64,000 nt of DNA, taken from NCBI GenBank assembly GCA_036559195.1, contig DATBTN010000060.1:1-64000 (forward strand). Direction: 5' to 3'. The first letter of the stretch is position 1; each line of letters starts with the position of its first letter. This document shows, piece after piece, positions 17,728-27,224 of this stretch. Both the position numbers and the translations under genes were made by a program. A model generated the notes under the pieces. It saw only the letters and a list, made by a program, of their open reading frames with translations. It was not told where the DNA came from and did not search any database. The stretch comes from Candidatus Baltobacteraceae bacterium. Its GTDB lineage: Bacteria > Vulcanimicrobiota > Vulcanimicrobiia > Vulcanimicrobiales > Vulcanimicrobiaceae.

Positions 17728-19812
17728 GAAAATATGCTGCGAATCGATCGGCATCTCTCCCTGCGGCCGCAGGCGGCGGTAGGTACCGTCGGTCTGGAGC
17801 TCGCGGGCTTTCACGTTGTCCGCGAACGCGATCGCCAGGATTTGCCCGTAGATCGTCTCGGCCTGGAGCGGATCGAGCACCGGGACCATGGTCTCGACGC
17901 GCCGGTCCAGGTTGCGCCCCATCCAGTCGGCCGAGCCGATGTAGAGTTCGCGATCCCCGCCGTTCTCGAAGGCGCAGATGCGCGAGTGCTCCAAAAAGCG
18001 GCCGACGATGCTGCGCACGCGGATCGTCGTGCTGACGCCGGGCACGCCCGGGCGCACCACGCACATGCCGCGCACCATGAGATCGATGTGAACGCCCGCC
18101 TGCGAGGCCCGGTAGAGCGCGCGCGTGAGTTCCCCATCGGTGATGGCGTTGAGTTTGGCTCGAATGCCCGCCGGGCGGCCGGCGCGCGCGTGTTCGGTCT
18201 CGCGATCGATAAGCGAGAGCAATTCGCGGCGCAGGTTGACCGGTGCGACGAGCAGATCTTCGTAGTCGGTGACTTTCGAAAAACCGGTGAGGGCGTTGAA
18301 GAGTTGGCTGACGTCGGTCCCTAACTCGGGGCGGCACGTGAAAAGCGAGAGATCCGTGTAAAGCCGGGCGCTCTTTTCGTTATAGTTGCCGGTACCGAAA
18401 TGCATGTAGCGGCGAATGCCGTCGTCCTCTTGACGCACGACGAGCGAGAGTTTGGCGTGGGTTTTCAGCCCCGCAAATCCGTAGACGACGTGCGCGCCCG
18501 CGCGCTCGAGGCGCTGCGCCCATTCGATATTATTCTCTTCGTCGAAGCGCGCCTTGAGTTCGATCATCACGGCGACCTGCTTTTCGTTTTCGGCCGCTTC
18601 GAGCAGCGCGCGCACGATCGACGAGTTCTTGCCCGACGTGCGGTAGAGCGTTTGTTTGATCGCGAGCACGCGCGGATCGACCGCGGCTTGCGCGACGAAC
18701 TGCACGACGGGATCGAACGACTCGTACGGATGGTGCAGCACGATATCGTTCTCGCGAATCGCGGCGAACATATCGGTGACGCCGATGAGCCGCTTGGGAA
18801 TCGCCGGCGTGAACGGCGGATCGTGCAGTTGCGCGTAATCCGGCAGATTTACCAGCGCCCAAAGGTCGCCGGAGCCGAGCAGGCCGCCGATCTCGTAGCA
18901 ATCGACATCCGAGAGATCGAGCGCTTCGAGCAGCAGGTCGCGCATGTAATCGGGCATCCCGCGTTCGATCTCGATCCGCACCGGTTCGCCGAAGCGGCGA
19001 CGCTGCAGCTCCGATTCGATCGCGGCGAGCAGATCGTCGGCTTCGTCTTCCTGGAGGTCGAGATCCGCATCGCGCGTGACGCGGAAGAGATACGATTCGC
19101 GAATCTCCATGCCCGGGAACAGCGCGTCGAGATGATGCGCGATCAGATCCTCAAGCAATACGAACCAGCGCTGGCCCTCGGGCGCGCCGTCGAGCGCGAC
19201 GAAACGCGGCAGCGTCGGCGGAATCTTTACGCGCGCGAAGTGCAGCTTCACGCCGTCGGGCGTCACCTCTTCGAGTTCCACGGCAAGCGATAGCGAGAGA
19301 TTCGAAATATACGGAAATGGATGACCGGAATCGACGGCAAGCGGCGTGAGCACCGGAAAGACGCGATCGTCGAAGACGCGCTCTAGGTTCGACTGCGTCT
19401 CTTCGTCGAGATCGGCGACGCGCCAAAAGCGAATCCCGTGCGTCTCGAGTTCGGGAAAGAGTTCGTCGGTGAGCAGCCGCATCTGACGCGCCAGCGAGAC
19501 GCGTAAGCGCGCCGAGATCGCGAGCAGATGCTCGGGCGGCAGACGCCCGTCCTCCGAACGTCGGTGAACCTGCGCTTCGATCTGCTGCTTGATCGCCGCG
19601 ACGCGGATCATGAAGAACTCGTCGAGATTGGTGGCGTAGATCGCGACGAACTTCAGGCGTTCGAAGAGGCGGTTGCGGGCATCGAGGGCCTCCTCGAGCA
19701 CGCGATCGTCGAATTCCAGCCACGAAAGCTCGCGGCTGAAGTAGAGCGAGGAATCGTCGAGGGGGCGGACCGTGGGTTCGGAGAGGGCGTGAAGGTCCGG
19801 TTGCGAGAGCAT
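17704..19812 (-). CDS. ppk1: Polyphosphate kinase 1
   Basis: Makes inorganic polyphosphate from ATP at the membrane. About 700 aa with the family's domains: N-terminal helices (LYFSRELSWLEFDDRVLEEA), head domain, and two PLD-like catalytic domains. The autophosphorylated histidine is in GLKTHAKLSLVVR, HFGTGNYNEKSARLYTDLS follows, and a second motif GSADWMGRNLDRRVE is near the C-terminus. ATG 19812 is chosen; TTG 19860 with a GAGGA site is a real alternative that adds 16 residues. Divergent from the osmoprotectant operon, linking two stress functions. Confidence 0.93.
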   Translation of the reverse strand: MLSQPDLHALSEPTVRPLDDSSLYFSRELSWLEFDDRVLEEALDARNRLFERLKFVAIYATNLDEFFMIRVAAIKQQIEAQVHRRSEDGRLPPEHLLAISARLRVSLARQMRLLTDELFPELETHGIRFWRVADLDEETQSNLERVFDDRVFPVLTPLAVDSGHPFPYISNLSLSLAVELEEVTPDGVKLHFARVKIPPTLPRFVALDGAPEGQRWFVLLEDLIAHHLDALFPGMEIRESYLFRVTRDADLDLQEDEADDLLAAIESELQRRRFGEPVRIEIERGMPDYMRDLLLEALDLSDVDCYEIGGLLGSGDLWALVNLPDYAQLHDPPFTPAIPKRLIGVTDMFAAIRENDIVLHHPYESFDPVVQFVAQAAVDPRVLAIKQTLYRTSGKNSSIVRALLEAAENEKQVAVMIELKARFDEENNIEWAQRLERAGAHVVYGFAGLKTHAKLSLVVRQEDDGIRRYMHFGTGNYNEKSARLYTDLSLFTCRPELGTDVSQLFNALTGFSKVTDYEDLLVAPVNLRRELLSLIDRETEHARAGRPAGIRAKLNAITDGELTRALYRASQAGVHIDLMVRGMCVVRPGVPGVSTTIRVRSIVGRFLEHSRICAFENGGDRELYIGSADWMGRNLDRRVETMVPVLDPLQAETIYGQILAIAFADNVKARELQTDGTYRRLRPQGEMPIDSQHIFLTQSQSV

Positions 19813-19874
19813 AGGGGCGTGGGTTTCGTCACTGAGTGGAGAAAGTCTAGGCAAATGCAAGGATCCTCAAGCGT

Positions 19875-20480
19875 TTGACCCTCGCGAGCTTCGCCGCCCA
19901 TGTGGAAACGCACGTGGCGCTTTCGTTTTTCGCACTAGTCGCCGCAATCGCAATCGGCATCGGGCTCGGGGGGCTCGCCGCGCACCTGCGCCCCGCGCGC
20001 GGGCCGGTCCTCGCCGCCGCCAACGTGGGGCGGGTGATTCCGAGCCTCGCGGTACTCACGTTCGTGCTGCCGGTACTCGGCGTCGGCTTTTGGCCGGCGG
20101 TCGTCGCGCTGACCTTACTCGGCATTCCGCCGATCGCGATCAATACGGATCTCGGCTTTCGCGGCGTTGCCGCGGCGGCTATCGACGCGGCGCGCGGTAT
20201 GGGGATGACGCCGTGGCAGATACTCAAGCGCGTCTCGTGGCCGCTCGCGCTGCCGGTCATCTTTACGGGGATACGCACCGCAACGATCGAGATCGTTGCG
20301 AGTGCGACGCTCGCGGCGTTCATCGGTGCCGGCGGTTTGGGCGAGTACATTCTCCAGGGACTGGCGAACTTCGATCAACGCTACTTATTGGTTGGCGCCG
20401 TCGGCGTCTCGGTGCTCGCGCTCGTCGCGGAAGCACTGCTCGCACTTACCGGAAGACGACTGCAAGGAGAGGCTCGATGA
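19875..20480 (+). CDS. Osmoprotectant ABC transporter permease 1 (OpuB/OpuC/YehW type)
   Basis: A 201-aa inner-membrane permease with about five or six helices and the EAA-loop region AAIDAARGMGMTPWQILKRVSWPLALP, as in glycine betaine/choline importers. It starts at TTG 19875, only 62 nt from the ppk1 start on the other strand, so both promoters must share a small region. The stop overlaps the binding-protein start (ATGA). Works with the next three genes. Confidence 0.87.
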   Translation: MTLASFAAHVETHVALSFFALVAAIAIGIGLGGLAAHLRPARGPVLAAANVGRVIPSLAVLTFVLPVLGVGFWPAVVALTLLGIPPIAINTDLGFRGVAAAAIDAARGMGMTPWQILKRVSWPLALPVIFTGIRTATIEIVASATLAAFIGAGGLGEYILQGLANFDQRYLLVGAVGVSVLALVAEALLALTGRRLQGEAR

Positions 20481-21373
20481 CGTTCACTCGTAAATCCGCG
20501 CTCGCCGCGATGGGCGCGACGCTGCTGCTGCCGGCCTGCGGCGGGCGCGGCGCTTCCGGCGGCCCCGCCATTCGCGTCGGCTCGAAGAATTTCACCGAGG
20601 CGCTCGTGATCGGCGAAATTTACGCGCAGGCGCTGGAAGCGCATGGCTTCACGGTGCAGCGCCACCTCAATCTCGGCAGCGTGCAGATCTGCATGGCGGC
20701 GCTCGAGCACGGCGATATCGATCTGTACCCCGAGTATACGGGAACGGCGCTCATCGACGTGCTCCACCACGCGCCGATCTCCGATCCGGCGGCCGCCTAC
20801 GCAGCGGTGAAGAACGCGTACCAAAAGCAGTTTCATGCAACCTGGCTCAATCCGTCGCCGATGAACGACTCGCAGGGGCTCGTCACGACGCAGGCAATTT
20901 CGACGAAATACCATTTCACGACGCTCTCGCAACTCGCGCCGCTCGCGCCGCAGCTGCGGCTCGCGGCGATCGCGGAGTTTTTGGGCCGCCCCGACGGCAT
21001 CCCCGGCCTGCAGCGCGTCTATGGCGGATTCCACTTCAAAGACGTGAAGACGTACGACGCCGGTTTGAAGTACGACGCGCTGCTGCACGGCGACGCCGAC
21101 GTCGCGCAGGCCTTTACCACCGACGGGCAGATCGGGGCGAACAATCTGGTGCTGCTCGCCGACGACAAGCATCTCTGGCCGCCGTATAACGTGGCGCCGG
21201 TCGTGCGGCTCGATGCGCTCAAGGCGCATCCGCAGATCGCGACCGCGCTTAATGCGGTCGCCCCGCTCATCACCGACGCCGCCGCGCGCTCGATGAACTA
21301 TGCGGTCGATCACAACAAATCCGACCCGGCCGAGGTCGCCGCTCGTTTTCTTAAAGAGCACGCGATCCATTGA
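20477..21373 (+). CDS. Osmoprotectant substrate-binding lipoprotein (OpuC/OsmF type)
   Basis: A 298-aa binding protein for quaternary amines such as glycine betaine or choline. The N-terminus MTFTRKSALAAMGATLLLPAC carries a lipobox with the cysteine near residue 21, so it is lipid-anchored outside the inner membrane. The family core is present: VGSKNFTEALVIGEIYAQALE at about 34-54 and DIDLYPEYTGTA at about 78-89. ATG overlaps the permease stop. Ligand choice (betaine, choline, carnitine) cannot be fixed from sequence. Confidence 0.88.
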   Translation: MTFTRKSALAAMGATLLLPACGGRGASGGPAIRVGSKNFTEALVIGEIYAQALEAHGFTVQRHLNLGSVQICMAALEHGDIDLYPEYTGTALIDVLHHAPISDPAAAYAAVKNAYQKQFHATWLNPSPMNDSQGLVTTQAISTKYHFTTLSQLAPLAPQLRLAAIAEFLGRPDGIPGLQRVYGGFHFKDVKTYDAGLKYDALLHGDADVAQAFTTDGQIGANNLVLLADDKHLWPPYNVAPVVRLDALKAHPQIATALNAVAPLITDAAARSMNYAVDHNKSDPAEVAARFLKEHAIH

Positions 21374-22344
21374 GCGACCCGTCCGGCGGCGCACCGGTTC
21401 GCTTCGAATCGGTGACCGTTCGCTATCCCGGTACCGATCGCAACGCCGTGGACGAGATCGGCTTCGAGATTCCAGCCGGAAGTTTCACCGTCTTTCTCGG
21501 CCCTTCGGGCTGCGGAAAGTCGACGCTCTTACGCACCGTCAATCGGCTCGTCGTTCCGCAAAGCGGCCGCGTGCTCGTCGACGCCCGCGACGTCGCGCAG
21601 ATCGCGCCGGAGCAGCTGCGACGCGGCATCGGGTACGTGATTCAAGCCGTCGGGCTCTTCGCGCATCTAACGGTCGCGCAGAACGTCGCGGTCGTTCCCG
21701 AACTCGTCGGGTGGGATCGCGCGCGCATCGCAGCGCGCGTGGATGAATTGTTGGCGCTCGTCGCGCTCGACCCGCAGCGCTATCGCGACCGCAAACCGCG
21801 CGAACTTTCGGGCGGCGAAGCGCAGCGGGTCGGCGTAGCGCGGGCGATCGCCGCGCAGCCCGCGGTGCTGCTAATGGACGAGCCGTTCGGGGCCGTCGAT
21901 GCGATCGTACGCGCCTCGCTGCAGGACGAGACACGCCGCATCGCGCGCGCGCTGCGCACCACGATTCTTTTCGTCACCCACGACGTAGACGAAGCGCTGC
22001 GTTTGGCCGATCGGATCGTGATCCTGCGCGACGGCAAACTCGTGCAGTACGACACGCCGCTCGCGATCTTGAGCGCGCCCGCGACGCCGTACGTCGAGCG
22101 ATTACTCGATACGCACGACGTCGTTCGGCGGTTGAGTCTGCTGCGCGCGCGGGATGCGATGATGCCGAGCGACGGAGCCGCCGACGGTACGGTCGCCGCC
22201 GATGCGACGCTGCGCGAATCGCTCAACTTCTTCTTGCAAGGCGCGCAAAAACTCGCCGTGACGGCCGACGGCGCGACGATCGGCACGCTCACCTTCGACG
22301 CTCTGCGCTCCGCTTTGCATTCGACCGCGGCTCGGCGCGCGTGA
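21370..22344 (+). CDS. Osmoprotectant ABC transporter ATP-binding protein
   Basis: A 324-aa ATPase. Walker A GPSGCGKST, Q-loop VIQAVG, signature LSGGEAQRVGVARA, Walker B LLMDEPFGAVD and H-loop VTHDVDEA are all intact. After about residue 250 there is a degenerate CBS-like segment. In related transporters the CBS module senses ionic strength, so reduced or altered gating is possible. The start is TTG 21370, overlapping the preceding stop (TTGA). Confidence 0.9.
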   Translation: MSDPSGGAPVRFESVTVRYPGTDRNAVDEIGFEIPAGSFTVFLGPSGCGKSTLLRTVNRLVVPQSGRVLVDARDVAQIAPEQLRRGIGYVIQAVGLFAHLTVAQNVAVVPELVGWDRARIAARVDELLALVALDPQRYRDRKPRELSGGEAQRVGVARAIAAQPAVLLMDEPFGAVDAIVRASLQDETRRIARALRTTILFVTHDVDEALRLADRIVILRDGKLVQYDTPLAILSAPATPYVERLLDTHDVVRRLSLLRARDAMMPSDGAADGTVAADATLRESLNFFLQGAQKLAVTADGATIGTLTFDALRSALHSTAARRA

Positions 22345-22952
22345 GCTACTTCTTCGGACATTTGCCGGCGGTCGGCACGTATACGCTGCAGCACCTCGCG
22401 CTCGTGGGAACCTCGCTGCTCATCGCGCTCGCAATCGCGTTACCGTTGGGGGTGTTCGCGGCCCGCCAAGTGCGCGTGGGGCGGCCGCTGCTCGGCGTAC
22501 TCGGCGCGCTCTATACGATCCCCAGTCTCGCGTTGCTGGCCGTGCTCGTGCGGTATACCGGACTCGGCTTTTGGACTGCGGTTATCGTACTCGTGGTCTA
22601 CGCGCAGTTCATGCTCGTGCGCAATATCGCGCAAGGACTGCTCGGTGTCGATCCCGCACAGGTCGACGCCGCGCGAGGCTTGGGTATGTCGCAGTCGCAG
22701 CGATTTTGGCGAGTGGAATTGCCGCTCGCGCTGCCGATCGTGCTCGGCGGCGTGCGCGTCGCGACCGTTTCGATGATCGCCATCGCGACGCTCGCCGCAT
22801 ACGTTGGCGCGGGCGGACTAGGGACGTTCATCTTCGAGGGTTTGAGCCGGCAATATCCAGCCGAGACCCTCGCCGGAAGCATCCCGGCCGCGCTCTTAGC
22901 AATCGCCGTCGACGCCCTCTTTCGCGGCGCCGAACGCGCGGTTAGGGTGTAA
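22341..22952 (+). CDS. Osmoprotectant ABC transporter permease 2
   Basis: A 203-aa inner-membrane permease with the EAA loop DPAQVDAARGLGMSQSQRFWRVELPLALP. The GTG overlaps the ATPase stop (GTGA), so all four genes of the transporter are tightly coupled. It probably heterodimerises with permease 1. The operon ends 8 nt before a REP-like repeat. Confidence 0.88.
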   Translation: MSYFFGHLPAVGTYTLQHLALVGTSLLIALAIALPLGVFAARQVRVGRPLLGVLGALYTIPSLALLAVLVRYTGLGFWTAVIVLVVYAQFMLVRNIAQGLLGVDPAQVDAARGLGMSQSQRFWRVELPLALPIVLGGVRVATVSMIAIATLAAYVGAGGLGTFIFEGLSRQYPAETLAGSIPAALLAIAVDALFRGAERAVRV

Positions 22953-22960
22953 CTCCGCTC

Positions 22961-23044
22961 CGTCCTTCGACGAGCTCAGGATGACAAATTGTCATGGGGA
23001 GCGTTTACCGCGAGCACTGTCCTTCGACGGGCTCAGGATGACAA
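22961..23044. repeat. REP-like repeat, two copies
   Basis: Copies at about 22961-22987 and 23019-23044 of the unit with core CCTTCGACxxGCTCAGGA followed by TGACAA. The first is extended to ATGACAAATTGTCAT, a small palindrome. The second copy contains the stop codon of the S9 peptidase gene read on the opposite strand. Confidence 0.8.
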
Positions 23045-25126
23045 CAGGGGGTGTAGGTAGCCTTGTAGCCATTGGGTCATTATGTGTAGGCGTTCGATGC
23101 GGTGGATGGGGGCGCCGGTGCGGGAGAGGTCGTGATTTTCGTCTGGGACGTCGACGAAGCGTACGGTGCGGCCGAGGATCTTGAGGGCGCTGAATTCTTG
23201 GAGCGTTTGATCGATCGGCGTGCGCGTGTCTTGCTCCGAGTGAAGGATCAGCAGCGGCGTGGTGACGTTTGCGACGTACGTGATCGGCGATTGCGCGGCG
23301 TATTGATTGCCGGCTTCCCACGGTAGGCCCCACGAGTAGCGGCCGCCGAGCGCGTTATCCGATGCGAGATCGGCGGCGAGTTGCTCGGTGGCGAGATTGC
23401 TTACGACGCGTTCGGCGATCGCCGTTTTGAAACGATGCGTGTGCGCGATCACCCATAGCGTCGCGTAACCGCCGTAGCTGCCGCCCGAGACCGCCAGGCG
23501 GTTGGGATCGACGTCGGGACGTTTGATAACCTCGTCCATCACGCGCTGCAGGTCGTCAAACATCGCGTCGCCCCAATGTTTTGCGAGCGCCTCTTCGAAC
23601 GGGTAGCCGAAGCCCACGCTGCCGCGCGGATCGGCGAAGACGACGTTGTAGCCCTGGCCTGCGAGATACTGGAATTCATCGAAGTAGGTGTTGCCGAACT
23701 GCGTCTCCGGGCCGCCGTGAATATCCAGTATCGTTGGGCGGCGCTCGCCGCGTTTGGTGCCGATCGCGGGCATGAACCACGCCTGCACGGTGAAGCCGGC
23801 GTCATCTTTCACGGTGAACGGTTGCGGAACCGAACGCTCGACCGAGGCGAGATACGCATCGTTGATTCCCGTCAGCCGACGGCTCTTGCCGGTTGCGAGA
23901 TCGAGTAGATAGACCTCGCGCGGGTGCGTGAAATCGCTGCGCGTGTAGGCTGCGTAGCGCCCCGCGCCGTCCATCGTGCACTCGGCGGCCTCGCCGGAAG
24001 TGCCGGTTACATCGGTGAGCGCGCCGGTCTTGGGATTGAGTTTCACGAGCGCGCTGTAACCGGGCTTGTTCACGTCGATGAGCGCGAACGCGTCGTGCGG
24101 CGCGAAAATCGGGCCGCACAGACCGCCCGGCTCGCCCATGTCGGCGAGCACCGTATCGCCGAAATCGACCGTGTTCTTCGCCGCGACCACGACGGGCTGC
24201 GTACCGTCAGGGGCGGCGTGCATGAGGGCGGGAAGCTCCGCCGGATCGGCGACGCCGCCGCTCTGGTACCAGAGGTTGCCGCTGCGATCGTAGGTTAGCA
24301 GGTTGTTCGAGATTTGATTCGATGCGAGTTTGTGCATCGCGCCGCCGCTTGCGGAGATCGTGTAGATGTCGTTCGGGCCGAGGCTCGGCGGATCGCGGCG
24401 CAGGGAGTTAAACGCGATCGTCCGATCGTCGGGCGACCATGCGTATCCGCCTTCGGACCATTGATGGCCGCTCGTCAGGGCGCGCGTTGCGCTGCCGTCG
24501 GCGTTCATGACGCCGATGTGCGCGTGCTTGTCGTAGACGAATCCGGCACCGTTGGCGAGGTAGTGCATCGTGTTGATGATGCGCACGTCGCTCCGGCGCT
24601 GCTTCTTGCCGGGCGCGAATCCGGCCGCTTTGAAGTCGATGTAGGTACTATGCGGCGCGTCGACGGTTACGGTCGAGAACGCGACGTGCTTGCCGTCGTG
24701 CGAATAGAGCGGCCCGGTCGCACCGCCCTTGACGTGCGAGAGCTGCTGCGTTCGCCCGTCGCTCACGCGATAGGCGTAAATTTGGGGGCGGGCGCCTTTT
24801 TTGGCACGCACGAACGCGATGGTGCGGCTATCGGGCGACCAGACCGGACTGGAATCGTGGTTGCCGCGAGTGATCGCGCGCAGCGCGCCGGTGCGTGCGT
24901 CGACCAGTTCCAAGTTCGAATAGTACGTGTCGTTCGGGCCGTTCATTCGCGTTGCGACGAAGACCACGCGGCTGCCGTCGGGCGAAATCTGCGGATTCGA
25001 CACGTAGGTAAGCTTGAAGAGGTCTTCGGCGGCGACCGGACGGCCCGCAGCAGGCGCGGCCAGCGGCGCGATTCCGACGAGTGCGGAGAACGTGAAAGCG
25101 CAAACGCGTACGAAACGTGCATTCAT
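23033..25126 (-). CDS. Exported S9 family prolyl-oligopeptidase-type peptidase
   Basis: A 697-aa serine peptidase with a signal peptide (about 1-28), a seven-bladed TolB/WD-like propeller (repeats such as ISPDGSRVVFVA, WSPDSRTIAFVR) at about 35-420, and a C-terminal alpha/beta hydrolase. Catalytic Ser is in SGGSYGGYATL, Asp in SEQDTRTPID and His in DENHDLSRTG. Probably periplasmic peptide degradation. ATG 25126 has a GAAGGA site that lies inside a REP-like repeat copy. The stop and last codons (LLSS) come from another copy at the 3' end. Confidence 0.88.
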   Translation of the reverse strand: MNARFVRVCAFTFSALVGIAPLAAPAAGRPVAAEDLFKLTYVSNPQISPDGSRVVFVATRMNGPNDTYYSNLELVDARTGALRAITRGNHDSSPVWSPDSRTIAFVRAKKGARPQIYAYRVSDGRTQQLSHVKGGATGPLYSHDGKHVAFSTVTVDAPHSTYIDFKAAGFAPGKKQRRSDVRIINTMHYLANGAGFVYDKHAHIGVMNADGSATRALTSGHQWSEGGYAWSPDDRTIAFNSLRRDPPSLGPNDIYTISASGGAMHKLASNQISNNLLTYDRSGNLWYQSGGVADPAELPALMHAAPDGTQPVVVAAKNTVDFGDTVLADMGEPGGLCGPIFAPHDAFALIDVNKPGYSALVKLNPKTGALTDVTGTSGEAAECTMDGAGRYAAYTRSDFTHPREVYLLDLATGKSRRLTGINDAYLASVERSVPQPFTVKDDAGFTVQAWFMPAIGTKRGERRPTILDIHGGPETQFGNTYFDEFQYLAGQGYNVVFADPRGSVGFGYPFEEALAKHWGDAMFDDLQRVMDEVIKRPDVDPNRLAVSGGSYGGYATLWVIAHTHRFKTAIAERVVSNLATEQLAADLASDNALGGRYSWGLPWEAGNQYAAQSPITYVANVTTPLLILHSEQDTRTPIDQTLQEFSALKILGRTVRFVDVPDENHDLSRTGAPIHRIERLHIMTQWLQGYLHPLLSS

Positions 25127-25131
25127 GCGCG

Positions 25132-25260
25132 CGTCCTTCGACAAGCTCAGGATGACAACCCCGTCGGTGCCTTTTTTACGAGAACCGTCTTCGACGGGCT
25201 CGTCCTTCGACGGGGTCGTCCTTCGACAGGCTCGTCCTTCGACAAGCTCAGGATGACAAG
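25132..25260. repeat. REP-like repeat cluster with tandem truncated units
   Basis: A full copy at 25132-25158. Then four head-to-tail units at 25187-25201, 25202-25217, 25218-25233 and 25234-25260; the first three are cut after the GTCCTTCGACxxGxTC part (about 16 bp) and the last is full length. It lies between the S9 peptidase start and the EgtD-like stop. Confidence 0.82.
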
Positions 25261-25281
25261 GTCGAACCGGGGGTGGGCGGG

Positions 25282-26283
25282 CTATGTTCGGATTAGGAGG
25301 TTTACGCTGAATTGTTTTTTGCGGTCGAACCAGGTGCGGTGGAGCGTGAAGCCGGCGGCGGCGCCGATGCGGGCGATGTCTTCGACGGAGAATTTGTAGG
25401 AAGACTCGGTGTGGATGCGTTCGCCTTTGGCGAAGTGCACGATCGTATCCAAGCGTTCGATGGCGACGTCGTGCGGGCGTTGCGCCTGCAGAAACGAGTC
25501 GACGACGCCGCGATCTTCGTCGTAGACGGCGATGTGCTCGAAATCGCGCAGATCGAACGATCCGCCGAGTTCGCGATTGATGCGTCCGAGCACGTTTTTA
25601 TCGAACGCCGCGGTCACGCCGGCGCGGTCGTTGTAGGCGAGCTCGAGCGTCGCGCGATCTTTTTTCAGATCCGCGCCGATTAGGAGCCCGTCGCCCCGGC
25701 GCAGCGACGATGCGAGCGAGGCTAAGAGATGCGCGGCTTCGTGCGGCTGGTAGTTGCCGATGTTCGAGCCCATGAACATGGCGAGCGCGCGATGATCGAA
25801 GCGCAACTGATCGCTGCCGAGGATGGCGAAGTAGTCGGCGGCGTAGGCGGTTACGGAGAGTTTCGGATACGCATCGACGAGCGCGATCGCCGACGTGCGT
25901 ACGGCTTCCGGCGAGATATCGATCGGGCGATAACGCAGCGTTCCTTGCACGCGCAGCGCTTCTTCTATCAGTATGCGCGCTTTTACGGCACTGCCGCTCC
26001 CCAGTTCGAGAAACTCGATCGGATTGCCGAGCGCGCGTACGATCTCCCAACCCCACTCGCGCAAGATTTGCGTCTCCGCGCGGGTTAGGTAATATTCGGG
26101 TAAGACGGTAATGGCTTCAAAAAGCGCCGAACCCAATTCGTCGTAGAAATACTTCGAGAGTAATTTCTTGCTCGGTCCGGATAGCCCCGATGCCACATCT
26201 TCGGCAAACGTCGCGACGTGCACGGGATGGGACGCGGTGACGATCTCCAGCCGATCCGACACGGTCGTCAACGTCGCATTCAT
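25282..26283 (-). CDS. egtD: EgtD-like L-histidine N-alpha-methyltransferase
   Basis: A 333-aa SAM-dependent methyltransferase of the EgtD family, which trimethylates histidine to hercynine in ergothioneine synthesis. Family marks are KKLLSKYFYDELGSALFEAIT with LPEYYLTRAE near the N-terminus, FLELGSGSAVKARIL (SAM loop), FMGSNIGNY and RTWFDRKKQFSVNLL at the end. ATG 26283 is chosen; a TTG at 26361 would add 26 unlikely residues. No EgtB, EgtC or EgtE gene is nearby, so the end product is uncertain. Divergent from the dienelactone hydrolase. Confidence 0.85.
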   Translation of the reverse strand: MNATLTTVSDRLEIVTASHPVHVATFAEDVASGLSGPSKKLLSKYFYDELGSALFEAITVLPEYYLTRAETQILREWGWEIVRALGNPIEFLELGSGSAVKARILIEEALRVQGTLRYRPIDISPEAVRTSAIALVDAYPKLSVTAYAADYFAILGSDQLRFDHRALAMFMGSNIGNYQPHEAAHLLASLASSLRRGDGLLIGADLKKDRATLELAYNDRAGVTAAFDKNVLGRINRELGGSFDLRDFEHIAVYDEDRGVVDSFLQAQRPHDVAIERLDTIVHFAKGERIHTESSYKFSVEDIARIGAAAGFTLHRTWFDRKKQFSVNLLIRT

Positions 26284-26363
26284 GTCGCCCACGTTTCCCC
26301 CAAAAGGCTCCCAGGAAACGCCGCTCGGGAGAAAAATCTCATTCGACGAAGGAGCATCCAAAC

Positions 26364-27128
26364 GTGATCAATCAGAACTTGACCATTCCCGTGGGGGGCT
26401 CGCAAATGGGGGCCTATCTCGCTCGCCCGGAAGAGGGCTCGGGAGCCCACCCGGCCGTGATCGTGCTGCAAGAGGTCTTCGGCGTGAATAGCGAGGTCAA
26501 GCGCATCACCGATCTCGTTGCCAGTGCCGGATACGTTGGGCTTGCTATCAACTATTATCACCGTACGCATCCGAACCTCAACGAGCCGTACACCGACGAG
26601 GGACTCAAGCACGGCTTCGAGGCCGCCGCTAATGTAACGAAGGAGTCGCTACGCGCGGATGTCTCCGCTGCGATCGACTGGCTTACTGCACAGAACTTCG
26701 TGAAAAAGGGCAAAGTTGCAACGTGGGGCTTCTGCTACGGCGGAACCGTTGCGTTCGTTACGGCGACCCTCCCCGAGCTCTCCGGCGCCGTTTGTTTTTA
26801 CGGCGGGAGTATCGCCTCGCCGATGGCTAGCGGCGAGCCCGAGGCCCTCGTCGATGCCGCGAAGATCGCCTGTCCGCTGCTGCTGGCGTTCGGCGGGAAA
26901 GACGCGTATATCACGCGGGACCTCATCGACCGTATCGAGCGTACGTTAAAGGCCGAGGGCAAGGACGCGCGAGTCCAAGTGTATCCCGACGTCGGCCACG
27001 CGTTTTTCCGCCACGGCAGCGCCGAAGCGATCGCCGGCCACAAGGGCACCTCCGACGAATCGATGGCCGAAACCGTTGCCGACGCCTGGAACCTCGTCCA
27101 AACCTTCTTCAAGCGCGTTTTACACTAG
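26364..27128 (+). CDS. Dienelactone hydrolase family protein
   Basis: A 254-aa alpha/beta hydrolase of the carboxymethylenebutenolidase family. The nucleophile cysteine is in WGFCYGGTVAF, the acid in FGGKDAYI, and the histidine in DVGHAFFRH. The N-terminal VIVLQEVFGVN segment carries the family's Glu. GTG 26364 follows GAAGGAG. Actual substrates may range well beyond dienelactones. Single gene followed by REP-like repeats. Confidence 0.88.
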   Translation: MINQNLTIPVGGSQMGAYLARPEEGSGAHPAVIVLQEVFGVNSEVKRITDLVASAGYVGLAINYYHRTHPNLNEPYTDEGLKHGFEAAANVTKESLRADVSAAIDWLTAQNFVKKGKVATWGFCYGGTVAFVTATLPELSGAVCFYGGSIASPMASGEPEALVDAAKIACPLLLAFGGKDAYITRDLIDRIERTLKAEGKDARVQVYPDVGHAFFRHGSAEAIAGHKGTSDESMAETVADAWNLVQTFFKRVLH

Positions 27129-27132
27129 GCTC

Positions 27133-27215
27133 CGTCCTTCGACAGGCTCAGGATGACAAGAAGGTCTTCCTTGTCATGCTGAGCCTGTCGAAGCATGAGC
27201 TTGTCGGAGCGTGAG
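27133..27215. repeat. REP-like repeat, inverted pair plus fragments
   Basis: A forward copy at 27133-27160 and an inverted copy at about 27169-27196, with short fragments (GAGCTTGTCGGAGC, GAGCTTGTGG) after it. The pair can form a long hairpin between the convergent genes on either side. Confidence 0.78.
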
Positions 27216-27224
27216 CTTGTGGCG

